From Mucilaginibacter inviolabilis (GTDB lineage Bacteria; Bacteroidota; Bacteroidia; Sphingobacteriales; Sphingobacteriaceae), in contig NZ_JAANAT010000002.1 of NCBI RefSeq assembly GCF_011089895.1, forward strand, positions 372,001 through 436,000: a stretch of DNA of 64,000 nucleotides, written 5' to 3'. The first letter of the stretch is position 1; every line of letters starts with the position of its first letter. Both the position numbers and the translations under genes were made by a program. Shown one piece after another: positions 8,217 through 16,144 of the stretch. A model generated the notes under the pieces. The model was not told the DNA's origin, did not search any database, and worked only from the letters and a program-made list of their open reading frames with translations.

Positions 8217-10105
8217 CCACAGCAGAACGAATTAGAATTATAGAAGCATCCTGTAAACAGGTGGGCCGAGGCGTGTTCTTTTCCACGCTGATCATCGTAG
8301 CATCCTTTCTGCCGGTATTTATGCTGGAAGGACAGGAAGGCAAACTGTTTGGCCCTTTGGCGTGGACAAAAACTTTTATACTGGCTATCGATGCGATCCT
8401 CGCAGTTACGCTGGCCCCGGTATTGATCTCCTTTTTTCTGAAAGGTAAGCTGAGCTCAGATGACCGTAACCCATTGAATCGTTTTTTAGAACGCGTTTAC
8501 CGGCCCATTTTAAACTGGTGCATTACCTGGCGCAAAACGACTATAGGTATCAACATCGTCGCACTACTGATCAGCATCCCGCTTTTGTTGAGCCTGGGCA
8601 GCGAATTTATGCCACCGCTCGATGAAGGAACGATCCTTTTTATGCCGGTTACCTTGCCGGATGTATCCAACTCAGAGGCTAAACAGCTTTTACAGGTACA
8701 GGACAGGATCATAAAAAGCGTGCCGGAAGTAAAAAACGTTTTAGGAAAGGCAGGCCGGGCGAATACCGCAACGGATAATTCACCGATCAGCATGGTGGAA
8801 ACCATCATCCTGTTAAAACCAACCAGCGAATGGCGCAGGGGCATTAAAAAGGAAGATATTATCAATGAACTGAATAGCAAATTACAAATACCGGGTGTAG
8901 TGAATGGCTGGACACAGCCGATCATCAACCGGATCAATATGCTTTCAACCGGCATCCGTACCGATGTAGGTTTAAAGGTTTACGGCCAAAATCTGGATAC
9001 CATTTATGCCTTGTCTAACCAAATGAAACAGGCTTTGCAGGGCATTAATGGTGTAAAGGATCTGTATGTTGACCCGATTACTGGCGGCAAATATTTGGAT
9101 ATTCAGGTAAACAAGGATGCTATTGGCAGATATGGCCTGAGCGTGGATGACGTGAACGAGGTAGTGGAAAGCGCGTTAGGCGGCATGAACCTTACACCAA
9201 CCATTGAAGGTCGCAGGCGCTTCAGTGTGAATCTGCGCTTAGCGCAGGATTACCGGAGCAACCTGGAAGAGATCAGGCGCACCCTGGTTCAAACGATGAG
9301 TTATGGCCCTGTTCCGTTGTCGTCAGTTGCGGATATCAAGATCAGCGATGGCCCGGCGATGATCCAGTCTGAAAATGCCTTATTGCGTGGCACTGTATTG
9401 TTCAATGTCAGGGAACGCGACCTGGGCAGTACCGTGAAAGAAGCACAGGACAGGCTTAATACGATGGTAAAATCATTGCCCAAAGGCTATTTTATTGAAT
9501 GGAGCGGCCAGTACGAGAATCTCATCCGTGCGGAGCGTACCTTAAAGCTCATTCTTCCCATCGTATTAATTATCATTTTTGGGTGTCTGTATTTTGCATT
9601 CCACTCTATCCGCGAAGCTTTTTTCAGTTTGATCAGTATCCCGTTTGCGCTGATCGGTGGCGCTTACATGGTGTATTTCTTTGGGGTGCATTTATCCGTT
9701 GCGGTTGCGGTCGGCTTTATCGCTCTGTTTGGTATCGCGGTAGAAACGGGTATCGTGATGGTGATCTATCTCAATGATGCGATGCAGCAATTAGTCGCTT
9801 TAAAAGGAGACTCGAAAGAAACCATAACCAAAGAAGACCTGCGCACCTATGTGATGAATGGAGCAGTAAAACGATTACGGCCCAAACTGATGACGGTTTG
9901 CGTAGCCTTGTTTGGTTTGGTGCCGGTGCTTTGGGCAACCGGGACTGGCAGTGATGTTATGCTGCCCATTGTGCTGCCAATGATTGGCGGGGTTTTAACT
10001 TCTTCCACGCATATTTTACTGGTTACCCCATTGATCTTCCTGATGGTCAAAGAATATGAACTAAGGAAGCATGGCAAACTGGACGTATTGGATGTAAAGG
10101 AATAA
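8213..10105 (+). CDS. cusA: CusA-type RND copper/silver pump, C-terminal part
   Basis: This 630-residue ORF continues the pump exactly where the previous one stops: the end of the TM4-TM5 loop, TM5-TM6, the second porter domain and TM7-TM12. The three methionines that bind Cu(I)/Ag(I) in E. coli CusA are kept: M144 in FMPVTLP, M194 in SMVET and M243 in NMLSTG. Their spacing (50 and 49 residues) equals that of E. coli M573, M623 and M672. This argues for Cu(I)/Ag(I) rather than Zn/Co/Cd. The ATG overlaps the previous stop (ATGA), so coupled translation is possible. Confidence 0.9.
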   Translation: MTTAERIRIIEASCKQVGRGVFFSTLIIVASFLPVFMLEGQEGKLFGPLAWTKTFILAIDAILAVTLAPVLISFFLKGKLSSDDRNPLNRFLERVYRPILNWCITWRKTTIGINIVALLISIPLLLSLGSEFMPPLDEGTILFMPVTLPDVSNSEAKQLLQVQDRIIKSVPEVKNVLGKAGRANTATDNSPISMVETIILLKPTSEWRRGIKKEDIINELNSKLQIPGVVNGWTQPIINRINMLSTGIRTDVGLKVYGQNLDTIYALSNQMKQALQGINGVKDLYVDPITGGKYLDIQVNKDAIGRYGLSVDDVNEVVESALGGMNLTPTIEGRRRFSVNLRLAQDYRSNLEEIRRTLVQTMSYGPVPLSSVADIKISDGPAMIQSENALLRGTVLFNVRERDLGSTVKEAQDRLNTMVKSLPKGYFIEWSGQYENLIRAERTLKLILPIVLIIIFGCLYFAFHSIREAFFSLISIPFALIGGAYMVYFFGVHLSVAVAVGFIALFGIAVETGIVMVIYLNDAMQQLVALKGDSKETITKEDLRTYVMNGAVKRLRPKLMTVCVALFGLVPVLWATGTGSDVMLPIVLPMIGGVLTSSTHILLVTPLIFLMVKEYELRKHGKLDVLDVKE

Positions 10106-10109
10106 TATC

Positions 10110-11345
10110 ATGAAAACTAAATATCAAATCACCTATATAGTGCTTATCTGCTTTGCAGGGCTGACAGCAAAAGCTCAGGTTCAGCGCTTGCCTTTAGATA
10201 GCGTACTGGCGCGAATTACAGCTAACCCGTCATTGCAGGCGTATGATGCAAAAATAAGTGCGCAGGATGTTTATGCAACCGGATCAAAAAGCCTGGATGC
10301 GCCAAAGATCAGTGCAGGCCAGTATCAAACCCCTTATCAGGTCAATCCAAATACAGGATCCTTTATGATCCAGGCAGAGCAAATGTTCACCAACCCGGCT
10401 AAACTGCGGGCCAAAGAAGATTATATGAAAGGGATGTCCAAAGTAACCGCCGAGGATAAAAACTACCTGAAAAATCAACTGATCGCACAGGCGAAGCAAT
10501 ATTATTATGAACGTGTCGTGCTGGAGAAAAAACTAACCTTATTGAAAAACACGCAAAGCCTGCTGGAGTATATGCTCAAAGACGCGAATATCCGGCTTAC
10601 TTATGGTAAAGAAAAGCTGCCTAATATTTACAAAGCCAAAGCAGACTTGTATCAGCTGGACAATACGCGGGAACAATTAAACGATGATATCAGCCAGAAG
10701 AATATCATGCTCAATACGCTGATGAACCGGGATAAACAAACGCCCTTTACCGTGGATACCAGCATTGTATTAAAGGAATACGAAACTGCTCTGACAGATA
10801 CCGCAAGCCTTGCCAATGCCCGTAGTGATATTAAAGGGATCAGCCGGAATATTGATCTGCAGCAGTTGAATGCTAAAATGGAATACAGCAAGCGCAAGCC
10901 TGATTTCGGTATCCAGGCGGGACACATGTTCAGCTATGGGGGAATGGCGAACCAGTACATTTTAATGGCTTCGGTAACTATACCTATCGTCCCTTGGGCA
11001 TCCAAAGAATACAAGGCCAACCTGAAAGGTATCCGGTATGAGGTAGCCGAACTACAGCAAAAAAAACTGGATATGCTGAACCAGGCTGAAGGGCAGCTGG
11101 CCGGTTTAAGAACGGATATGAGCAGCAAAAAAAGGCAGCTTAAAAACTATAAACAAAACATTATTCCTGCTTTACAGAATACGTACAAAACATCCCTGCT
11201 CGCTTATGAACAGAATACCGGCGATCTGCCATCTGTATTGGACAGCATTAAAGGTTTGCAGTCGGCCCGGATGGATGCTTTAGACCGTTTACAGGAACTT
11301 TTATTAGTACAGGTAGCTTATGAAAAAGAAAATGAAACTCATTAG
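10110..11345 (+). CDS. TolC-family outer-membrane channel of the Cus system
   Basis: This 411-residue outer-membrane efflux protein has signal peptide 1-22 (cleaved after AKA). Long amphipathic helices rich in Gln, Lys and Asp/Asn form the trans-periplasmic barrel seen in TolC/CusC. It begins 4 bases after the cusA C-terminal ORF and its end overlaps the first adaptor by 26 bases, so it is the channel of the same tripartite pump. No N-terminal lipobox is seen, unlike E. coli CusC. Confidence 0.88.
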   Translation: MKTKYQITYIVLICFAGLTAKAQVQRLPLDSVLARITANPSLQAYDAKISAQDVYATGSKSLDAPKISAGQYQTPYQVNPNTGSFMIQAEQMFTNPAKLRAKEDYMKGMSKVTAEDKNYLKNQLIAQAKQYYYERVVLEKKLTLLKNTQSLLEYMLKDANIRLTYGKEKLPNIYKAKADLYQLDNTREQLNDDISQKNIMLNTLMNRDKQTPFTVDTSIVLKEYETALTDTASLANARSDIKGISRNIDLQQLNAKMEYSKRKPDFGIQAGHMFSYGGMANQYILMASVTIPIVPWASKEYKANLKGIRYEVAELQQKKLDMLNQAEGQLAGLRTDMSSKKRQLKNYKQNIIPALQNTYKTSLLAYEQNTGDLPSVLDSIKGLQSARMDALDRLQELLLVQVAYEKENETH

Positions 11346-12594
11346 GATCATACTGAGTGGTCTCCTGTTAATCACGATGCTGATCAGTGCCTGCTCGGAT
11401 AAAAAGAAGCAATCCGGTATTGCTGCAGCACCGGTAAAAAGCGACATCAAATATACCTGCCCGATGCATCCGCAGATCATGGAAGATCATCCGGGCAATT
11501 GCCCCATATGCGGCATGACCCTGGTTAAAAAATCGGGCCAGACCAGTGAGCGGGCAGGCATCAGTCTGAACACGGTGTTGCAGCCAGTCAATTCATCGGT
11601 GATAGCTGACATAAATGCCATTAGCCCGGAAGAAAAATCGATTCCAACCCAAATCGTAGCCCAGGGCTATCTGGATTTTGATACACGGACATTTAATAAC
11701 ATTGCGGCCCGTTTTTCCGGACGTATCGAAAAGCTGTACATCAAATACGCATTCCAGAAAATACATGCAGGTCAGCGCATATTTGATATTTACAGCCCGG
11801 ATATGGTTACCGCGCAGCAAGACCTGATCTATCTGATCAAAAATTCAGCCGGGGAAACGGGATTGATCAATGCGGCCAAACAAAAACTATCGTTATTAGG
11901 AATGACAACAGCACAGGTGGCCCTGGAAGTCAAAAGCGGTAATCCATTTTATAGTCTGCCGGTGTATAGTCCCTATGCCGGACATGTTCATGATATGCCG
12001 CATAGTCAAATGGCGGGCGTTACGAATGCCGAAGCACCACCAAATTTCGCAAACAATCTGCCGCTTTCCATCAAAGAGGGGATGTATGTAGAAAAAGGGC
12101 AGAATATTTTTAATGTGGTCAACCCGCATAAATTGTGGGCCGTGATCAAGATCGATCCATCGGCAGTTGCCGCTTTAAAAATAAACCAGTCTGTAAAGAT
12201 CACCTTACCGGATATGCCCGGCAAAACAATCAGCGGGAAAGTCAACTTTATTGAACCTACCCTGCAGGACGGTGATAAAACCACCAGCATCAGGGTTTAT
12301 ATTGATAACATGGATCATGCCCTGAAAGTAAACAGCCTGGTTAACGCTAACATACAAACCCGTTCAGCAAAAGGCTTATGGATACCAAGATCGGCATTAT
12401 TGGACTTAGGCCGTACAAAAATAGTATGGCTAAAAAAAGGGCCGTTATTTCAGGCTCATCAGGTAAATACGGGAATTATAAATGGCAATGAAATACAAAT
12501 AACGAAAGGCTTATCCCTCACCGATAGCCTGGCTTCAAATGCTCAATATTTAACAGACAGTGAAGGATTTATTAAAACATCAGGCAATGAATAA
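11320..12594 (+). CDS. CusB-like periplasmic adaptor lipoprotein with HMBD (first copy)
   Basis: This 424-residue membrane-fusion protein is a lipoprotein with lipobox LISAC (C25). An HMBD lies at residues 45-70 (YTCPMHP, NCPICGM). It is followed by the barrel, lipoyl and hairpin domains of the CusB/HlyD group (AARFSGRIEKLYIK; LWAVIKIDPSAVAAL). It links CusA to the channel and can pass Cu(I)/Ag(I) to the pump. The start at 11320 overlaps the channel gene; a second ATG in frame at 11332 is possible. A second adaptor follows directly. Confidence 0.9.
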   Translation: MKKKMKLIRIILSGLLLITMLISACSDKKKQSGIAAAPVKSDIKYTCPMHPQIMEDHPGNCPICGMTLVKKSGQTSERAGISLNTVLQPVNSSVIADINAISPEEKSIPTQIVAQGYLDFDTRTFNNIAARFSGRIEKLYIKYAFQKIHAGQRIFDIYSPDMVTAQQDLIYLIKNSAGETGLINAAKQKLSLLGMTTAQVALEVKSGNPFYSLPVYSPYAGHVHDMPHSQMAGVTNAEAPPNFANNLPLSIKEGMYVEKGQNIFNVVNPHKLWAVIKIDPSAVAALKINQSVKITLPDMPGKTISGKVNFIEPTLQDGDKTTSIRVYIDNMDHALKVNSLVNANIQTRSAKGLWIPRSALLDLGRTKIVWLKKGPLFQAHQVNTGIINGNEIQITKGLSLTDSLASNAQYLTDSEGFIKTSGNE

Positions 12595-13834
12595 CAAGAT
12601 CAAACAACATAGTTGGCTAAAACCATTGCAATTATTAGCCTTTTCCTTATTGATAGCTGCGCTGTTTGCCGCCTGTAAGCAAAAACCACAGCAGATTGTA
12701 AAAGTACAAAGCAAAGCTTATTACACATGTTCCATGCACCCGCAAATACACGAAGATCATCCAGGTAATTGCCCGATCTGTGGAATGAAGCTGATCAAAG
12801 TGGAGCTTACAGGAGGTAATATCAATACCGATATGAACAAGATCACTTTAACCGCTGGACAGATCCAGTTAGCAGGTATCAGGACAGACACGGTTCGGGA
12901 AGAAAATGTTGGGATTGAAAAAACATTGACCGGAACGGTAACCACTAATGAAAATACAGCAGCTGAGCTAAGTGCAAGAATAGCCGGCAGGATACAGCAG
13001 CTATTTGTGAGAACTACCGGCGAAAAAGTATCGGTCGGCCAGCCTGTGTATTCCCTTTATAGTGAAGACCTGCTGGAAGCTGAAAAGGAATACCTTCTGG
13101 CCAAACAGCAGCAGAAAGTGCTGCATAACCCGGATGTGGATTATCAGCAACTGATCAGTGCTGCCGAAAACAAACTGCAACTTTGGGGTCTGTCACCGGC
13201 ACAGATCAGGAGCTTAGCTGCTTCCGGAAAAACATCTGCGATGACAACCGTTTTAAGCAAAATTAGCGGAACAGTTAGTGAAATAGCAGTTCATGAGGGA
13301 GATTATGTAACCGAGGGCATGTCCATACTGAAAACGCAGGCGTTAAACAGCTTATGGATAGAAGCTCAATTGTATGCCGGTGAAGCTGGGAATTATAAGC
13401 TAAATGACCAGGTTAGTGTTTCATTTCCTGACCTCGGCGGACAGGTCATTGCAGGTAAGGTTGAGTTTATTAACCCTGAATTATCGGATGCCTCCAAAGT
13501 GGATCTGATCAGGATCAGTATTCCTAACTCGCAAGACTTAATTAGACCCGGAATGCTGGCCTATATTTCTATTGCAAATAGTAAACAGCGTTCATTGGCC
13601 GTGCCTGCCTCTGCTGTTTTAACTGACGGCAAAGGGAGCCTGGTTTGGATAAAAAATGCAGATGGCAGCTTTTCAGCAAAAATGATAAAATCGGGTGCGG
13701 GTAACTCAAATTATGTATCTGTCCTTTCCGGCTTAAATCCTGGCGATATTGTGGTAACGAATGGCGCTTATTTATTAAACAGCGAAGCTATTTTTAAAAA
13801 TGGGAATAATAGCATGAGCGGCATGAAAATGTAA
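12587..13834 (+). CDS. CusB-like periplasmic adaptor lipoprotein with HMBD (second copy)
   Basis: The ATG at 12587 overlaps the end of the first adaptor by 8 bases and gives a lipobox LFAAC (C30). A GTG at 12560 would add nine residues. An HMBD is present (YTCSMHP from 46; NCPICGM 61-67), then the adaptor core (ELSARIAGRIQQLFV; HEGDYVTEGM). It differs strongly from the first copy outside the HMBD, so it is not a recent duplication. RND pumps use six adaptors per trimer, and two different adaptors could alternate, which is inference. The protein ends SGMKM. Confidence 0.9.
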   Translation: MNNKIKQHSWLKPLQLLAFSLLIAALFAACKQKPQQIVKVQSKAYYTCSMHPQIHEDHPGNCPICGMKLIKVELTGGNINTDMNKITLTAGQIQLAGIRTDTVREENVGIEKTLTGTVTTNENTAAELSARIAGRIQQLFVRTTGEKVSVGQPVYSLYSEDLLEAEKEYLLAKQQQKVLHNPDVDYQQLISAAENKLQLWGLSPAQIRSLAASGKTSAMTTVLSKISGTVSEIAVHEGDYVTEGMSILKTQALNSLWIEAQLYAGEAGNYKLNDQVSVSFPDLGGQVIAGKVEFINPELSDASKVDLIRISIPNSQDLIRPGMLAYISIANSKQRSLAVPASAVLTDGKGSLVWIKNADGSFSAKMIKSGAGNSNYVSVLSGLNPGDIVVTNGAYLLNSEAIFKNGNNSMSGMKM

Positions 13835-13848
13835 TTATAATATTTGGC

Positions 13849-13887
13849 ACCAGTATTTAAGTAATTGCTTAAATACTGGTATATTTG
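13849..13887 (+). promoter_or_regulatory. Inverted-repeat operator overlapping the promoter of the ArsR/MerTP cassette
   Basis: Bases 13849-13860 and 13869-13880 are exact 12-bp inverted repeats (ACCAGTATTTAA / TTAAATACTGGT) around an 8-base spacer. The -7 element TATATTTG (13880-13887) touches the right arm, and a weak -33 match TTTA (13856-13859) sits 20 bases upstream inside the left arm. A repressor on this site would block RNA polymerase. The ArsR-type gene starts 10 bases downstream, so autoregulation is likely. The hairpin could also act as a terminator for the Cus operon, but no T-run follows. Confidence 0.7.
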
Positions 13888-13897
13888 CTGCTTAATT

Positions 13898-14272
13898 ATG
13901 GAGATGAGCACCTGTAAACGAATTTTTGCTGATTCTGGACAAATTAAGAATTGCAAAGAAACCATTAAAGAAAACCAACAAGAATTTTCCGCATTGTCAG
14001 CGGCTTTAGCTTTAGCAGGTAATGAGGTCAGGTTGAAGATATTTTTTCTTTTGCACCAGGAAAAAGAATTGTGTCCCTGCGATCTCAGTAATATTCTGGA
14101 AATGACTATTCCGGCTATATCCCAACATCTGCGTAAATTAAAAGACGGCGGATTGATACAGTTTCGTAAGTCCGGGCAAACTATATTTTATTCGATTTGT
14201 CCGCCACATTTACCTTTGCTCCAACCTTTGTTTAATTTAATCAATCAGCCTTTATCAACCATCAAAGCATGA
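13898..14272 (+). CDS. ArsR/SmtB-family metal-sensing repressor
   Basis: From the ATG at 13898 (another at 13904) the product has 124 residues and a winged helix-turn-helix. The sensor helix carries ELCPCDL, the CxC metal-binding motif of ArsR/CadC, followed by the recognition region IPAISQHLRKLKDGG. A Cys near the N-terminus (STCKRIF) could be a third ligand. The gene overlaps merTP by ATGA, so it probably represses that cassette through the palindrome upstream. Which metal it senses (Hg, As or Cu) cannot be told. A TTG at 13865 would place the start inside the operator and is unlikely. Confidence 0.88.
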   Translation: MEMSTCKRIFADSGQIKNCKETIKENQQEFSALSAALALAGNEVRLKIFFLLHQEKELCPCDLSNILEMTIPAISQHLRKLKDGGLIQFRKSGQTIFYSICPPHLPLLQPLFNLINQPLSTIKA

Positions 14273-14871
14273 GCGTCAACATTCAAAACAGCTGGATTGG
14301 TGGCCTCGTTGCCGCATTAGCAGCATCCCTTTGCTGCATTACACCCTTGCTCGCCATATTTGGAGGAATAAGCGGGGCAGCTACCTATTTTAACTGGATA
14401 GAACCTTTCCGGCCTTATATTATTGGTTTGACCATGCTGATTTTTGCTGTGGCCTGGTATCAGCAATTGGCTGTGGTTCGCCGTGGGCAAGAGGATTGTT
14501 GTGAGCCTGTAAAACGATCATTCTGGAAGTCGAAAAAGTTTCTGCTCGTCGTAACCCTGTTTTCAGGAGTGGTAATTGCCTTTCCCTATTATTCTTCTTT
14601 TTTTTACAAAACCACTCAACCAATAGCAACCATTACTCCGCAAGCTAAATTCAAATTTGTTAAACTGAATATTAAAGGCATGGGCTGTGCGGATTGTACC
14701 AAACATATTGATGGAGTTTTAATGGGACTTAACGGCGTATCTGCATCCAACACGTCTTTTGAAAATGCGGAAACAGCTGTCCGTTATGATCCAACCAAAA
14801 CGAACACCGACAGCATCAATCTAAAAATAAAAGAAATAGGGTATCAATCTACTTTGATCAAAAATAACTAA
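14269..14871 (+). CDS. merTP: MerT-MerP fusion, mercuric ion transport protein
   Basis: This 200-residue protein fuses a MerT-like membrane part with a MerP-like HMA domain. TM1 has the Cys pair SLCCITP (C22-C23), the cytoplasmic loop has EDCCEP (C77-C78), and a third helix spans about 91-111. The C-terminal HMA domain (129-197) has GMGCADC (C140, C143). In mer systems such proteins hand Hg(II) from outside to MerA in the cytoplasm. No merA is in this window. It overlaps the ArsR gene by ATGA and is followed after 4 bases by the GDCCVxC gene. Confidence 0.85.
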   Translation: MSVNIQNSWIGGLVAALAASLCCITPLLAIFGGISGAATYFNWIEPFRPYIIGLTMLIFAVAWYQQLAVVRRGQEDCCEPVKRSFWKSKKFLLVVTLFSGVVIAFPYYSSFFYKTTQPIATITPQAKFKFVKLNIKGMGCADCTKHIDGVLMGLNGVSASNTSFENAETAVRYDPTKTNTDSINLKIKEIGYQSTLIKNN

Positions 14872-14875
14872 TCTC

Positions 14876-15091
14876 ATGGCAACAACGATCCTGCTTAATT
14901 CTATAATTACCTGTCCTCAATGCGGCTTTCAAAAAGAAGAAGAAATGCCAACTGATGCCTGCCAGTTTTTCTATGAATGTGAAAGCTGCAAGACCCGTTT
15001 AAAGCCGCTGGCTGGTGATTGCTGTGTCTTTTGCAGTTACGGATCAGTCAAATGTCCACCTGTTCAGCAGGGTACATCTTGCTGCGGTTAG
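14876..15091 (+). CDS. GDCCVxC-domain protein (Cys form of a selenoprotein family)
   Basis: The 71-residue cytoplasmic protein has two zinc-ribbon-like CxxC pairs (CPQC at 13-16, CESC at 35-38), the signature GDCCVFC at 47-53 and a terminal CC. The family is known as GDCCVxC domain (seleno)proteins; some members have Sec where this one has Cys. It is usually found beside mercury transport genes, as here. Its function is not established; thiol redox or Hg(II) relay is plausible. Its stop overlaps the stop of the truncated sigma-factor gene on the other strand. Confidence 0.85.
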   Translation: MATTILLNSIITCPQCGFQKEEEMPTDACQFFYECESCKTRLKPLAGDCCVFCSYGSVKCPPVQQGTSCCG

Positions 15092-15450
15092 AAGTCGTTA
15101 CTTGAATACTTTGTAAAACATGTATAAATTACATACAGGCAGCAATCGGCCAGTTTCAAGCTGCCATCCCTGACCTCCGGATCATGAACGGGCCGGTCAA
15201 AGCCCATCACTTCATGCAGTTCATATTTTGAGTTGCCCCGGTAGTGATTCATCACTTCATGATGCGCCATTCGGAATAAGCATGATGGCAGGTTACGCAC
15301 CTTTTTAACCAGTTCAACATAACTGTCGATTTTAAGGTATAGGTTCTGCAATATATCATGGCATTCTTCACCGTGATTGACTTTGCCGCATACATACTGC
15401 TTCAAGCCCTTATCAAACTGTTTCCAGATGTTTAATGTCTCGTTATGCAT
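15088..15450 (-). pseudogene. SigZ-like ECF sigma factor, truncated before region 4
   Basis: From the ATG at 15450 the protein shows sigma-70 region 2: TLNIWKQFDKGLKQYV, then ECHDILQNLYLKID and LFRMAHHEVMNHYRG. It reaches LADCC and then runs into an unrelated tail of about 15 residues. The -35-binding region 4 is missing: the product has 120 residues where the family usually has about 180. The stop lies in a 4-base overlap with the end of the GDCCVxC gene. The likely cause is a deletion that joined the mercury and arsenic cassettes. It starts one base after the stop of the metallophosphoesterase gene. Confidence 0.65.
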
Positions 15451-15451
15451 A

Positions 15452-16144
15452 TCAGTAAGCTTTGCGCAAGCGGTCAGCAAGTTCATCCGGTAACGGACTA
15501 TCTTCAACTGCTTTAGCCGCCCGTTCAACATTGTAAGGTACCCTGATAGAGTCCACATGGATTCCATCCCTGTCATTAACCGAACTGCTTTCATTTATAG
15601 TCAGCAGCACATAGCAGCAATTGGGGTTGCCATCTTTTGGTTTGCCAACGGAACCGATATTAATGACATGCTTAAAGCTGCCGTTATCATCAATGATGCG
15701 ATGATAAGGTAAATGGGAATGACCAACACATAAAATATCCGCCTCAGCTTCGTTCATCATCGCCAGTACATAAGTTTCGTCAGTATCTTCCAAAACATAT
15801 TCATTGATACTGCGGGTACTGCCATGCGCCAGAACTATATTCAAATGATCATTATTCAATTGAAATTCCAGTTTAATATGTGCGGGTAACATAGTCAGGT
15901 ATTGCCTGTTTTCGGCAGAAACCAGTTCATAAGCGTAGCCTTTTGTCTTTTGGTCGTGGTTCCCAGCCAATGTGGCAATACCGCGCCTGCGGATTTCAGC
16001 AATGATCTCATTAGGCCAGATGTTATATCCGATCATATCGCCTAAACAATAAACCGCATCCACTTTACGACTGTCCAGGTCTGTTAAAAATGCTTCAAAT
16101 GCCGGCAGGTTGGCATGTATATCAGAAAATAGTGCTATCCTCAT
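15452..16144 (-). CDS. Metallophosphoesterase (YfcE/Metallophos_2 type), copy 2
   Basis: All motifs of the calcineurin-like fold are visible: SDIHAN at 7-12, CLGDMIGYN, AGNHD, and CVGHSHLPYHR. These bind two metal ions and hydrolyse phosphodiester or phosphomonoester bonds. At 230 residues the length is normal. Its ATG overlaps the stop of the sister gene by one base (TAATG). It is the second of two related copies at the distal part of the arsenic operon. The substrate is unknown; nucleotide or phospholipid derivatives are possible. Confidence 0.85.
   Translation of the reverse strand: MRIALFSDIHANLPAFEAFLTDLDSRKVDAVYCLGDMIGYNIWPNEIIAEIRRRGIATLAGNHDQKTKGYAYELVSAENRQYLTMLPAHIKLEFQLNNDHLNIVLAHGSTRSINEYVLEDTDETYVLAMMNEAEADILCVGHSHLPYHRIIDDNGSFKHVINIGSVGKPKDGNPNCCYVLLTINESSSVNDRDGIHVDSIRVPYNVERAAKAVEDSPLPDELADRLRKAY

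Noticed and set aside
13865..13897. TTG start for the ArsR-type repressor at 13865
   Set aside because: It would put the start codon inside the palindromic operator and before the -7 element TATATTTG; ATG at 13898 fits the promoter.
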